From assembly GCF_004339745.1 (NCBI RefSeq), contig NZ_SMGP01000005.1:310001-374000 (forward strand): a DNA stretch of 64,000 nt, given 5' to 3'. Positions within the stretch are counted from its first letter, which is position 1. The number at the start of each line of letters is the position of its first letter. The notes beneath the pieces are model-generated. The model saw nothing but the letters and a program-made list of their open reading frames with translations, was not told the DNA's origin and made no database searches. The position numbers and the translations under genes were made by a program. This DNA comes from Paraburkholderia sp. BL9I2N2. GTDB taxonomy: Bacteria; Pseudomonadota; Gammaproteobacteria; Burkholderiales; Burkholderiaceae. Of the stretch, positions 7,985 to 17,151 are shown piece by piece.

Positions 7985-9084
7985 ATCGTCGTCCCGGCAA
8001 ATGACTGCGAGCGTGACCGGCCCTCTGCTTCGGCAAGTTCGCTCACCAACGTGGCAACCAGCTCCGCCGCAGGCAATGCTCTCGCGAGCGGCGCGCCCTG
8101 ACCGGCCCATTGGACGGCAAATTCGGTGCTGCCCTTTGCGCGGGCCGCGGCGTTCAGCGCCTTGGCGGCGTCATATGCAATCGGATAGTCCGGCAGCGGC
8201 GGCGCGTCCGGCGAGCCGACGTCGGTAAACAACCGGTTGCTCAGTCCACGTGCCGGGCGGCCGGAGATCGCGGCCGTCACGGCCGTCCGGTACGCGCGTT
8301 GGGTGGTCAGTGCGCTCCGGTAGGCGGCATCCGCGCCCGATTCGGGACACAGCACGAACGCGGTGCCCATCTGCACGGCGCGAGCGCCGAGGAGCAATGC
8401 GCCGGCAATGCTTTGACCGTCCATGATGCCGCCTGCGGCGATGACCGGCAGCGTCGACTGTTTTGCGATCAGCCTGACCAGTGCCAGGGTGCCGATCATC
8501 GCGTCATCGTCCGGATTGAAAACGCCACGGTGACCGCCTGCTTCCGCACCTTGTGCGACGATCGCATCGAGTCCGGCCTGCTCGATCTGCATGGCCTCGT
8601 GCGGCGTGGTCGCGCAACCGAACAGCAGAATGCCGGCGCGATGCAGTTCATTGATCCATTCGCGCGATGGCAGCCCGAAATGGAAACTGACGATAGCGGG
8701 ACGCTCTTCGATCAGCACTTGCAGCAGTGCCTCGTCGACTACAAAGCTCGTGTAAATCTCCTTGAGCGCAGCGGGTGTTCTGGCGCCGAACTCGGCGAAC
8801 AGCGGCTGCAGATGCGCAAGCCAGGTCGCTTCGCGAAGCGGATCGCTGTGCGCCGGCCGATGGCAGAACACGTTGACATTGAACGGCTTGCTCGTGAGGG
8901 CGCGTGTCGCGACGATCAGTTCACGCGCTTGCTGCGCGGTGCTCGCACCCACGGCGATCGAGCCGAGCGCGCCGGCATTGGAAACCGCGGCGGCCAGTGC
9001 GGGCGTCGAGATGCCTGCCATCGGCGCCTGAATGATGGGATGTTGCACGCCAAGTGCTTGCAGAAAGCGGATATCGGAGGTCAT
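7981..9084 (-). CDS. Nitronate monooxygenase (2-nitropropane dioxygenase family)
   Basis: A 367-residue FMN-dependent TIM-barrel enzyme that oxidises alkyl nitronates such as propionate 3-nitronate. The opening H-P-I-I-Q-A-P-M-A-G-I motif, the flavin-binding glycines and the Q-G-x-E-A-G-G-H-R-G segment containing the catalytic His are all present, as in class I enzymes. The start at 9084 follows a GGAGGT-like site; the longer frame upstream adds non-conserved residues. It lies 49 bp after an MFS gene and overlaps the next MFS gene by ATGA. The operon may couple detoxification of a nitro compound with export. Confidence 0.87.
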   Translation of the reverse strand: MTSDIRFLQALGVQHPIIQAPMAGISTPALAAAVSNAGALGSIAVGASTAQQARELIVATRALTSKPFNVNVFCHRPAHSDPLREATWLAHLQPLFAEFGARTPAALKEIYTSFVVDEALLQVLIEERPAIVSFHFGLPSREWINELHRAGILLFGCATTPHEAMQIEQAGLDAIVAQGAEAGGHRGVFNPDDDAMIGTLALVRLIAKQSTLPVIAAGGIMDGQSIAGALLLGARAVQMGTAFVLCPESGADAAYRSALTTQRAYRTAVTAAISGRPARGLSNRLFTDVGSPDAPPLPDYPIAYDAAKALNAAARAKGSTEFAVQWAGQGAPLARALPAAELVATLVSELAEAEGRSRSQSFAGTTI

Positions 9085-9133
9085 GGGGTTTTCACAGTTC
9101 GAGTAGTGGATAGAAACGCCTGGAGCGGAGTGG

Positions 9134-10351
9134 CTAGGCTTGCTTCGAACCGAAGCGAAGCGCCGCGAACAGATCCACCGCCAGAGCAAGCGCCAAAGAC
9201 GCCGCGCCGATCACGAACAGCGTCGCGTAGTTGCCGCCGTCGTGCGCGAACAGAAACGACAAGCCATACGCCGCGACGGCCTGCAAGACGGCGAAACTGG
9301 TGGTCGCCGCGCTCCAGGCGCCTTTCTGGGCAGCCGGATGATGGGCGAGCAATTCATTGACCCTGCCGAGCACGAGCGCGACGATGCCCGGCACGAACGC
9401 GCCGACTACGACGCTCGACACGATCAGTGCCGCAGGTCCGCGCACGACAGCCGGCAACGCGACCGCGACGATCTGCAGGAGATAGGCCACGCGCAGCGCC
9501 GGACCGAACCCGGTACGGTCAGCCAGATGACCACTCAGCAACGGGCCCACAATCGCCCCGAGTCCAAACAGCACCCAATATTGCGCGCCGGCATCGAGGC
9601 CCTTGCCGAGGCCGCGTGCGACGAAATCGACCAGAAAGATCATGTGCGGAACGAGCCCCACGGCGTTCAACGCATACTCGGTGTAGAGCGCGCGCATCGA
9701 TGCAGCCGGATAAGACCGGCCATGCCCCCGGTGATGCGCCCTGTGCTGCACGGCGGATTCGCCTCGGCCGGGCCAGCCGTTCCACGCGACGGCCGTCAGC
9801 GCGAGGGAGATCGCGGCAAGTCCCAGCCACGTTTGCATCAGGCCCTGACGCAGCAGTATCGGCACGATCGTCCCGGAGGCCGCGATGCCAAGACCAATGC
9901 CGCTGAAGATCGCACCGCTCGCAAAGCCCTTGCGCGATGGGGTGACGTGCGCGAGGACGGTCGGCGCGGCGAGCACCATCAGCGCGCCGCCCGCCAGGCC
10001 GGATGCGAAGCGCCAGCCGAAGAACCAGAGAAACGAAACCGGAAAGGCGCAGGCGACGAACGCGACGGTCACGAGCAGCATCATCGCGCGCAGAACGAAC
10101 GTGGCGTCGAAACGCCGCGCCAGCCAACCGCCTGCGAGCGCGCCCGCCAGATAGCCGCCGAGATTGGCCGCGCCGAGATAGGCAGCGGTCGACGCCGGAA
10201 ACCAGTGCGCGCTGACGATCGCCGGCAATAACGGGGTATAAGCAAAGCGCGCGAGGCCGATACCGACAAGGCTCGCGCTGGCTCCTGCCAGCGTACCGCG
10301 CCAGACATTGAACGCCGGCGGGATCGGTTCGTTGACGACTGCACGTTGCAT
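9134..10351 (-). CDS. YbfB/YjiJ-family MFS transporter
   Basis: A 405-residue membrane protein with 12 predicted segments. The N-terminal G-I-G-L-A-R-F-A-Y-T-P-L-L-P motif is diagnostic for the YbfB/YjiJ branch of MFS. The ATG at 10351 has GGAGG 5 bp upstream; the GTG at 10363 is less likely. It is the first gene of the operon with the nitronate monooxygenase and a second MFS. The substrate is unknown. Confidence 0.85.
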   Translation of the reverse strand: MQRAVVNEPIPPAFNVWRGTLAGASASLVGIGLARFAYTPLLPAIVSAHWFPASTAAYLGAANLGGYLAGALAGGWLARRFDATFVLRAMMLLVTVAFVACAFPVSFLWFFGWRFASGLAGGALMVLAAPTVLAHVTPSRKGFASGAIFSGIGLGIAASGTIVPILLRQGLMQTWLGLAAISLALTAVAWNGWPGRGESAVQHRAHHRGHGRSYPAASMRALYTEYALNAVGLVPHMIFLVDFVARGLGKGLDAGAQYWVLFGLGAIVGPLLSGHLADRTGFGPALRVAYLLQIVAVALPAVVRGPAALIVSSVVVGAFVPGIVALVLGRVNELLAHHPAAQKGAWSAATTSFAVLQAVAAYGLSFLFAHDGGNYATLFVIGAASLALALAVDLFAALRFGSKQA

Positions 10352-10427
10352 CACTGCCTCCACTGTTCGGTTGCGTGTCGACTCGTCTTGCTGGCGGGCT
10401 CGACACGATAGGTACGAAGGTCACGAC

Positions 10428-10454
10428 TTGCAATGCCTCTCATGAGGATTGCAA
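10428..10454. promoter_or_regulatory. Operator-like inverted repeat upstream of the MFS-NMO-MFS operon
   Basis: Arms TTGCAAT-G-CCTC and GAGG-ATTGCAA form an 11-bp dyad with one bulged base around a TCAT centre. It lies 77 bp before the first ATG of the operon and downstream of the LysR gene. It is a good candidate for the LysR binding site. The remaining 10352-10706 intergenic sequence shows no gene I could support. Confidence 0.45.
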
Positions 10455-10706
10455 ACTGAATGCGGAATGCCTCGCCATGGGACGAGCGATGCCGGAGGCG
10501 CCGGCGCTGTGGCCGCCGTCCACATGCGGGATGTTTGCCCGTTGCGAAGATTGCCGATTCAAATCGAGCTCGGCGTCGGTCGTGTCAGTGAACTCGCCGG
10601 GACGGCCGACCGCTTGCGCTAGGTGATCTCGATGGGACTAAGTCTAGATTGAACCGATTGAAGAGAGAATCCACGCGGCACGGTAGACATTCTTCCGCGA
10701 AACGAT

Positions 10707-11633
10707 TCAATTTCGCGTGGTAATCCGCTGGGATTGGGTGAAATGCTGGCGCAGGCGCGGCGCAGCGAAATCGACGAACGCGCGCACCTTGGGCACGGCA
10801 AGGCGCCCGTGCGGTGTCAGCAGGTGGACCGGCAGCGGAGCGGGCTCGTTGTCGCTCAGGACGATCTTGAGCGAGCCGTCCTTGACCTGTTCGGCGACGT
10901 GGTAGGAAAACATGCGAGTGACGCCGTGTCCCGCGACCGCCGAGGCCACGGCTGCCTGAATACTGTTGACGATAAAGCGGGGCGTGAATTGCACGACGCG
11001 CGGAATCGTCGAGCCGTTCGGCGGCGGAAAGCTCCACGAATCCAGGCCGAAGTGGGTCATGGAGATGATCTGATGCTGGGCCAGATCGGCAGGTTCGGTG
11101 ATTGGCGGGTGCTTCGCCAGGTAGCGAGGCGACGCGGCAACGACCCGCCGCACTTCGCCGACGGGGATCGCCACCAGCGTCGAATCGGGCAGATGGGCGA
11201 TGCGCAACGCCAGATCCATCCCTTCGTCAATCAGGCTCACCGGGCGGTCGAGCATATTCAGGCGCACCGAGACCGCCGGATAGCGGTCGACGAATTCGTC
11301 GATGATCGGCTGCAGCATGTCCTGGCCGGCGGCCACCGGTGCGGTGATCGTGAGCAGCCCGCGCGGCGCGGAGCGCTCGCCGGCGATCAGCAGATCGGCC
11401 TCTTCGAGATCGGTGAGAATGCGCCGGCAGGCGGCGGCATATCGCTCGCCGGCTTCGCTCAGTTTGATCGTGCGTGTCGTGCGATGCAGCAGGGCCGTGC
11501 CGACATGTTCTTCCAGGAACGCAATGGCGCGGCTAACCGCGGCGGGCGAGCGGCCGAGCCGACGGCTCGCGCCGGCCAGGCTCCCTTCGTCGAGCGTGGC
11601 GACGAACACCTTCATTGCGTCGATGCGGTCCAT
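10707..11633 (-). CDS. LysR-family transcriptional regulator
   Basis: A 308-residue regulator. The N-terminal winged helix-turn-helix (about 1-60) has G-S-L-A-G-A-S-R-R-L-G-R-S-P-A-A-V-S-R. A periplasmic-binding-fold effector domain runs from about 90 to 295. It is of the CrgA/AaeR-like subgroup, judged from the L-F-H/L-H-R-T-T-R-x-I/L-x-L-T/S-E-A-G pattern. It is transcribed in the same direction as, and 355 bp upstream of, the MFS-NMO-MFS operon, which it may control through the palindrome at 10428-10454. Confidence 0.88.
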   Translation of the reverse strand: MDRIDAMKVFVATLDEGSLAGASRRLGRSPAAVSRAIAFLEEHVGTALLHRTTRTIKLSEAGERYAAACRRILTDLEEADLLIAGERSAPRGLLTITAPVAAGQDMLQPIIDEFVDRYPAVSVRLNMLDRPVSLIDEGMDLALRIAHLPDSTLVAIPVGEVRRVVAASPRYLAKHPPITEPADLAQHQIISMTHFGLDSWSFPPPNGSTIPRVVQFTPRFIVNSIQAAVASAVAGHGVTRMFSYHVAEQVKDGSLKIVLSDNEPAPLPVHLLTPHGRLAVPKVRAFVDFAAPRLRQHFTQSQRITTRN

Positions 11634-11735
11634 GTTGCCTGATCCGGTGTGATTGAAAACGCGATCTGGCAGAGTCTACAGCGACGGACGGCAAGACGAC
11701 GGCGGGAACGGCGAAGGACTGGGGCGACGACACGC

Positions 11736-12167
11736 TCACGCGCCGGCGGATGCCTCCAGTTCGGCAAGCCGTTTGCGCAGCAGGCGATCCTCCTGGAAGC
11801 GGCTGGTTTCGTCGCGGATCACTGCGACGATGCCGGTGAGTTCGTTTGTCGGCGAGTGCAGCAAGGCGACCGTGAAGGCAATCGACAGCGAGCGCCCGTC
11901 CTTGTGCACGGCGGGGACGCGCAGCACGTCGTTGCCATAGCGGGTTTCGCCTGTTGCCATGGTCTTCTGATAGCCGTCCCAATGGCGGCCGCGCAGACGT
12001 TCCGGGATGATCAGGTCCAGCGAGTTGCCGAGCGCCTCGCTTTGCGTGAAGCCGAACATGCGTTCAGCCGCGGGGTTCCAGAATGTGATGCTGCCGCGGG
12101 CGTCTGAAATGATGATCGCGTCGCCGATTGCGTTGGCAAGTTGCTGGAAGTCGATGGCGTGCTGCAT
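11736..12167 (-). CDS. Single-domain PAS protein
   Basis: A 143-residue cytosolic protein consisting of one PAS/PAC domain. The core reads I-I-I-S-D-A-R-G-x-I-x-F-W-N-P-A-A-E-x-M-F-G-F, and the PAC part includes H-K-D-G-R-S. No output domain is attached; the last 20 residues form a short charged helix (D-E-T-S-R-F-Q-E-D-R-L-L-R-K-R-L). ATG at 12167 has GGGGGAG 5 bp upstream. Family knowledge suggests a heme, flavin or small-molecule sensor acting on a partner. It lies directly downstream of the oxalate operon beyond a terminator. Confidence 0.8.
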   Translation of the reverse strand: MQHAIDFQQLANAIGDAIIISDARGSITFWNPAAERMFGFTQSEALGNSLDLIIPERLRGRHWDGYQKTMATGETRYGNDVLRVPAVHKDGRSLSIAFTVALLHSPTNELTGIVAVIRDETSRFQEDRLLRKRLAELEASAGA

Positions 12168-12234
12168 GGCGCTCCCCCAATGTGAAAACACGAATGCTCA
12201 ATAGAATACGGCGCCGCCAGGGACGCCGCATCGG

Positions 12235-12260
12235 CAAGGCCGGGCTTATACCCGGCCTTG
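12235..12260 (-). terminator. Strong hairpin after frc
   Basis: Perfect 10-bp stem CAAGGCCGGG with its complement and a 6-nt CTTATA loop, 12 bp downstream of the frc stop on the minus strand. No T run follows, so termination may be partial. Confidence 0.55.
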
Positions 12261-12271
12261 CATAGCACCAT

Positions 12272-13522
12272 TTAAACCGCTTTCACTTCGCGCAGGTTGA
12301 AAATGTCCTGCTTGCTGTAGCCGAGGCTCGCGAGCACTTCTTCCGTGTGTTCGCCCAGCAGCGGCGAGGCGGTGATTTCCGGCTTCATATCCGAAAACTT
12401 GATCGGGCTGCCGACAGTCAGATACGAGCCGCGTTTCTTGTGCGGCACTTCGACAATCGTGCCGCTCGCGCGCAGCGAGGGATCGTTGGCCAGTTCCTTC
12501 ATGGTCAGCACCGGTGCGCACGGAATGTCGAACTTGCGCAGGATGTCGACCGCTTCGAACTTGGTCTTGTCGGCAAGCCAGCCTTCGATCGTTTTGAAGA
12601 TGTCGAAGATATGCGGTTGACGTGCTTCCGCCGTCTTATAGGCCGGGTCATCGATCCACTCGGGCTTGCCGAGCGCTTTGCAAATCGGTTCCCACGCGTG
12701 GCCCTGGATCGTGAAGTAGATGTAAGCGTTCGGATCCGTTTCCCAGCCCTTGCACTTGAGCACCCAACCCGGCTGGCCGCCGCCGCCCGCATTGCCGCCG
12801 CGCGGCACCACATCGCTGAATTCGCCGTGCGGATACTGCGGATATTCCTCGAGGTAGCCGACACGCTCCAGCCGCTGCTGGTCGCGCAGTTTCACGCGGC
12901 ACAGGTTGAGCACGCTGTCCTGCATCGACACGGCGACTTTCTGGCCCTTGCCGGTTTTGTCGCGTCCCAGCAATGCAGTCAGAATGCCAATGGCCAGATG
13001 CATGCCGGTGTTGCTATCGCCGAGCGCCGCGGCGCTGATGGTCGGCGGGCCGTCCCAGAAGCCGGTGGTGGAGGCCGCGCCGCCTGCGCATTGCGCAACG
13101 TTTTCGTAGACCTTCAGGTCGTCGTAGTGGTGGCCGTCGCTGAAGCCCTTCACCGAGGCGACGATCATCTTCGGGTTGAGTTCGTTCAGCCGTTCCCACG
13201 AAAAGCCCATCCGGTCCAACGCGCCCGGGCCGAAATTCTCGACCAGCACATCCGATTCGCGGATCAGCTTTTCGAGCACCTCTTTGCCTTCGGGTTTTTT
13301 CGTGTCCAGCGTGAGCGACTTCTTGTTGCTGTTGAGCATCGTGAAGTACAGCGCGTCCGCATCGGGGATATCGCGTAACTGATTGCGCGTCACGTCGCCG
13401 GAACCCGGCCGTTCAACCTTGATGACGTCCGCGCCGAACCAGGCGAGCAACTGCGTGCATGCGGGGCCCGCCTGAACGTGCGTGAAGTCGATGATCCTGA
13501 TGCCTTCGAGAGGTTTGCTCAT
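12272..13522 (-). CDS. frc: Formyl-CoA:oxalate CoA-transferase
   Basis: A 416-residue class III CoA-transferase that moves CoA from formyl-CoA to oxalate, giving oxalyl-CoA and formate. The N-terminal G-I-R-I-I-D-F-T-H-V-Q-A-G-P motif, the catalytic-Asp region (G-D-S-N-T-G-M-H) and the glycine-rich G-G-N-A-G-G-G-G-Q-P-G loop are typical of FRC. Length matches the family. The ATG at 13522 has GGAGA upstream. It is the third gene of an oxlT-oxc-frc operon, 25 bp after oxc. With Oxc it makes a catalytic cycle in which formyl-CoA is recycled. Confidence 0.95.
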   Translation of the reverse strand: MSKPLEGIRIIDFTHVQAGPACTQLLAWFGADVIKVERPGSGDVTRNQLRDIPDADALYFTMLNSNKKSLTLDTKKPEGKEVLEKLIRESDVLVENFGPGALDRMGFSWERLNELNPKMIVASVKGFSDGHHYDDLKVYENVAQCAGGAASTTGFWDGPPTISAAALGDSNTGMHLAIGILTALLGRDKTGKGQKVAVSMQDSVLNLCRVKLRDQQRLERVGYLEEYPQYPHGEFSDVVPRGGNAGGGGQPGWVLKCKGWETDPNAYIYFTIQGHAWEPICKALGKPEWIDDPAYKTAEARQPHIFDIFKTIEGWLADKTKFEAVDILRKFDIPCAPVLTMKELANDPSLRASGTIVEVPHKKRGSYLTVGSPIKFSDMKPEITASPLLGEHTEEVLASLGYSKQDIFNLREVKAV

Positions 13523-13547
13523 GTTGAAATCTCCGTGGTTGCCCAGA

Positions 13548-15290
13548 CTACTTTTTCATTGCCGCGCTTTGCGGATTCAAATTGGTCAGTCGGCCGCTTT
13601 CGGTGCCGGCCGCTTCGTCGATGACGGCATTGATCAGGCTCGGCTTGCCCGAAGCGATCGATTCGAGCAGCGCCTTCGTCAATTCCTCGGGCGTGGTCGC
13701 GTGATAGCCGATGCCGCCGAATGCCTCGATCATCTTGTCGTAGCGCGCGTTCTTCACGAACACGGTCGGCGCGACGTCCTTGCCGCCAGTCGGGTTCACG
13801 TCGGTGCCGCGATACACGCCGTTGTTGTTGAAGACGATCGTGCAGACCGGCAGGTCGTATCGGCAGATGGTTTCGAGTTCCATGCCGCTGAAGCCAAACG
13901 CGCTGTCGCCTTCGATCGCTACAACCGGTTTGCCGCTCGTCACCGCCGCGCCGATCGCGAAGCCCATGCCGATGCCCATGATTCCCCACGTGCCCGAATC
14001 GAAGCGCTTGCGCGGCTCGTACATGTCGATGATGCTGCGCGCGTAGTCGAGCGTGTTCGCGCCTTCATTGACGACGTTGATGTCCGGGCGCGTCTTCAGC
14101 ACGTCGCGGATCGCGCGCAACGCGCTGTGGAAATTCATCGGCGACGGATTCTTGTCGAGCGTCGCGGCCATCTTGGCGAGGTTCTTGTTCTTGCGCTCGG
14201 CGATCGCGCCGGTCCACTCGGCGCTCGGCTTCGTGTAGCTCGCATCGATGCCTTCGCGCAGCGCCGCCACGCACGAGCCGATATCGCCGATCACCGGCGC
14301 GGCAATCGCGACGTTGCTGTCGATTTCCGTCGGCGAGATGTCGATCTGGACGAACTTCTTCGGCTCGGCGCCCCACGTTTTGCCCTTGCCATGCGAGAGC
14401 AACCAGTTCAGACGCGCGCCGATCAACACGACGACATCGGCTTCCTGCAGCACGAACGAACGAGCCGCCGACGCCGATTGCTCGTGCGTATCGGGCAACA
14501 GGCCCTTGGCCATCGACATCGGCAGATACGGAATGCCGCTTTGTTCGACGAACGCGCGAATCTCCGCGTCGGCCTGCGCGTACGCCGCGCCCTTGCCGAG
14601 CAGGATCAGCGGACGCTTGGCGCTCTTCAGCACATCGATTGCGCGCTTGACCGACTCCGGTGCGGGCAACTGACGCGGCGCGGCGTCGATCACGCGCACC
14701 AGCGATTGCTGCGCTTTCACGGCGTCCAGCGTTTGCGCGAGCAGTTTGGCAGGCAAGTCCAGATACACGCCGCCCGGGCGGCCCGACACCGCAGCCCGGA
14801 CTGCCCGCGCCACGCCGATGCCGATATCTTCCGCATGCAGCACGCGATACGCGGCCTTCGCGTACGGCTTGGCCGCATTCAACTGATCCATCTCTTCGTA
14901 GTCGCCCTGCTGCAGGTCGACGATTTCGCGCTCGCTCGAACCGCTGATCAGGATCATCGGGAAGCAGTTGGTGGTCGCGTTGGCGAGTGCGGTCAGTCCA
15001 TTCAGAAAGCCGGGTGCCGACACCGTCAGGCAGATGCCCGGCTTCTTCGTCATGTAACCGGAAATGGCCGCCGCATTGCCTGCGTGCTGTTCATGGCGAA
15101 AGCCGATGAAACGCATGCCTTCGGCTTGGGCAAGCCGCGCCAGGTCGGTGATCGGGATGCCGACCAGGCCAAAGATGGTGTTGATGTCGTTCAGTTTCAG
15201 CGCGTCGATGACGAGATGGAATCCGTCGGTCGTCTCGGTCGCCTGTTGTGTCGACGTTTCGTCTGTTGTGGGCTGGTCGGCTTCTGCCAT
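13548..15290 (-). CDS. oxc: Oxalyl-CoA decarboxylase
   Basis: A 580-residue thiamine-diphosphate enzyme converting oxalyl-CoA to formyl-CoA and CO2. The N-terminal PYR domain has G-L-V-G-I-P-I-T-D with the catalytic-Glu motif F-R-H-E-Q-H-A. A central domain follows, and the C-terminal PP domain carries the ThDP motif from E-G-D-S-A-F-G-F-S-G-M to N-N-N-G-V-Y. The G-S-S-E-R-E-I-V-D stretch is typical for OXC. An in-frame antisense reading of 640 residues is a composition artefact. Second gene of the oxalate operon. Confidence 0.96.
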   Translation of the reverse strand: MAEADQPTTDETSTQQATETTDGFHLVIDALKLNDINTIFGLVGIPITDLARLAQAEGMRFIGFRHEQHAGNAAAISGYMTKKPGICLTVSAPGFLNGLTALANATTNCFPMILISGSSEREIVDLQQGDYEEMDQLNAAKPYAKAAYRVLHAEDIGIGVARAVRAAVSGRPGGVYLDLPAKLLAQTLDAVKAQQSLVRVIDAAPRQLPAPESVKRAIDVLKSAKRPLILLGKGAAYAQADAEIRAFVEQSGIPYLPMSMAKGLLPDTHEQSASAARSFVLQEADVVVLIGARLNWLLSHGKGKTWGAEPKKFVQIDISPTEIDSNVAIAAPVIGDIGSCVAALREGIDASYTKPSAEWTGAIAERKNKNLAKMAATLDKNPSPMNFHSALRAIRDVLKTRPDINVVNEGANTLDYARSIIDMYEPRKRFDSGTWGIMGIGMGFAIGAAVTSGKPVVAIEGDSAFGFSGMELETICRYDLPVCTIVFNNNGVYRGTDVNPTGGKDVAPTVFVKNARYDKMIEAFGGIGYHATTPEELTKALLESIASGKPSLINAVIDEAAGTESGRLTNLNPQSAAMKK

Positions 15291-15354
15291 GACATCTCTC
15301 CTTGGTGGCGGGGCGTTGTGTGGTTTGTTGCGAGCGGTGCGCTCACGTGGTCAG

Positions 15355-16686
15355 TCAATCAGGCGTGCCGCCGGACGACGGCTGCAGCCTTGCCTCAGCG
15401 ATGACCACGCTGGTCGGCGCGCCTGAGTTTTCGATCCAGCGCTTTCTCATGGGGGCGAGGATGAACTTTGCGGACACGGCTGCCGCGATCGACACCACGG
15501 CGGCCGAGATGAACACGGTGCTCCATCCGCCGTTCACCGACAGCACCGATGCAAGCGGTACCAGCATCGATGCCGTGCCCTTCGCGGTGTAAAGCGTTCC
15601 CGCGTTGGCTGCGGCGTATTTGCTGCCGAACGTGTCCGCGCAGGTCGCCGGGAAGATCGAGAAGATTTCGCCCCAGCACAGGAACACGGCGGCCGCGAAG
15701 AACATGAAGGCGTACGGGTTATGGCCGAACTGCATGAGTCCTAGCAGTGCGACGCCTTCGCCGAGAAAGATCATGAACATCGTGTTTTCCCGGCCGATGC
15801 GGTCCGACAGAAAGCCGCACAAGGGACGGGTGAAGCCGTTGCACAGGTTGTCGATAGACAGTGTCATCGTGAGGAGCGGCAGCGTGATGCCCATCAGATT
15901 CACAGGCAGCTTGGCAAAGCCGTATTCCTTCGCAATCGGCCCGAGCTGCGCGGTCGCGATGATGCCGCCGGCCGCGACGAATACGAACATCAGATACAGC
16001 ACCCAGAAGAGTGGCGAACGGATCATCTCGCCTGGCGTGTAGTCTATCTTGCTAGCGACGATGCGTTTAGCGGCCACAGCGGTTGCGGGCGGCTTCGGCC
16101 GGATCAGCATGGTGGCGAGCAGGAGAATGCAGACGCCCTGGAAAATGCCGAAGAACATGAACGTGTGCTGGTAGCCGGAACGCTGGATCATGTCGGCGAT
16201 CGGAATCACGGTGACGGCCGCGCCGGCGCCAAAACCTGCCGCGGTCAAACCAGCCGCGAGACCGCGCTTGTCCGGAAACCATTTGAGCGCCGTGCCGACG
16301 CAGGTGCCGTACACGCAGCCCGCGCCGATCCCGGCGATGACTGCCGCGACATACAGCGCGGCGAGACTGCTCGCATGCGCGTCGATGATCCAGCCGAGCG
16401 CCGCGCACAGCGAGCCGCCGATTACGACCGGGCGCGGCCCGAACTTATCGACGAGCCAGCCTTCGACGGGCACGAGCCAGGTTTCGGTGACGATGAAGAT
16501 CGTGAACGCGGTCTGGATCGCCGCTTGTCCCCAATGGTGGGCGTTGTCCATCGGTACGACGAACAGCGTCCACGCATATTGCAGGTTCGCGACGAGTCCC
16601 ATGCACACAATGCCGATCGCGAGTTGCACCCAGCGGTGATGCGTGAATGCAGTACGGCCTCTTTCCGATGCACTGGAATAGCCCAT
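15355..16686 (-). CDS. oxlT: Oxalate:formate antiporter, OFA-family MFS
   Basis: A 443-residue 12-TM major-facilitator protein. R-W-V-Q-L-A-I-G-I-V-C-M-G and N-L-Q-Y-A-W-T-L-F in TM1, and G-F-G-A-G-A-A-V-T in the N half, are characteristic of the OFA (oxalate/formate antiporter) family. The start at 16686 is preceded by GGAGAC; the longer frame is unlikely. It exchanges external oxalate for internal formate, and electrogenic exchange plus decarboxylation can generate a proton gradient. First gene of the operon, with 64 bp to oxc. The upstream region contains several palindromes. Confidence 0.92.
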   Translation of the reverse strand: MGYSSASERGRTAFTHHRWVQLAIGIVCMGLVANLQYAWTLFVVPMDNAHHWGQAAIQTAFTIFIVTETWLVPVEGWLVDKFGPRPVVIGGSLCAALGWIIDAHASSLAALYVAAVIAGIGAGCVYGTCVGTALKWFPDKRGLAAGLTAAGFGAGAAVTVIPIADMIQRSGYQHTFMFFGIFQGVCILLLATMLIRPKPPATAVAAKRIVASKIDYTPGEMIRSPLFWVLYLMFVFVAAGGIIATAQLGPIAKEYGFAKLPVNLMGITLPLLTMTLSIDNLCNGFTRPLCGFLSDRIGRENTMFMIFLGEGVALLGLMQFGHNPYAFMFFAAAVFLCWGEIFSIFPATCADTFGSKYAAANAGTLYTAKGTASMLVPLASVLSVNGGWSTVFISAAVVSIAAAVSAKFILAPMRKRWIENSGAPTSVVIAEARLQPSSGGTPD

Positions 16687-16936
16687 GTCTCCGTCTCCTG
16701 TATATTCCGTCGCGCTCAAGCGGCGCGTTGGACCTACGTGATCGAACCGCTTCATCGCCGCTAAGTTTGCGGGCAACGAGGCGCCAATGGTCGGCCAGAG
16801 GGAGCTGCACTAACGAAAACCCTTACCCGTCAAACGCAAAAACCGCCGGGTGAGAGGCAATAGGTCGTGCAGCGCGTCTGAGGGGATGCTGCGCGAGAAC
16901 AGTAATAAGTAAAAGTTAAAACATTTTATGGTTTGC

Positions 16937-16993
16937 ATTAGGTATTCCTAATGGATGGACTGTCGCCCTTAGCCATGGCTTGATTGAGGGCGA
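16937..16993. promoter_or_regulatory. Clustered inverted repeats upstream of oxlT
   Basis: ATTAGG-TATT-CCTAAT (16937-16952) is followed by a 7-bp dyad TCGCCCT...AGGGCGA (16963-16969 with 16987-16993), which encloses the perfect 10-bp palindrome AGCCATGGCT (16971-16980). They lie 250-310 bp upstream of oxlT and 160-215 bp upstream of the divergent small gene. They are candidate operators; no cognate regulator is adjacent. The rest of 16687-17151 is AT-richer, with TTTTTCGAAAAA at 17071-17082 near the + strand gene. Confidence 0.35.
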
Positions 16994-17151
16994 CGCCCCA
17001 CTGTTTAAGTGCGCGGATCTGGCCGCTGAGGCTACTTGGGGTAAACCAATATATAAACAAAGCACTATCGTTTTTCGAAAAAACTTTAACTATTGTTTAT
17101 TCATGAGCTCTTCTACTCTTTGGTCATGCCACCTGCCTGATGGAGACGACC

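Noticed and set aside
10375..10626. 83-codon + strand frame in the LysR-MFS intergenic region
   Set aside because: It overlaps the operator-like dyad, has no plausible ribosome-binding site or family, and its Cys-rich product looks random.
13482..15404. 640-codon open frame antisense to oxc
   Set aside because: Its His/Arg/Asp-rich product has no family resemblance and mirrors the codon pattern of oxc. It is a composition shadow of high-GC coding DNA.
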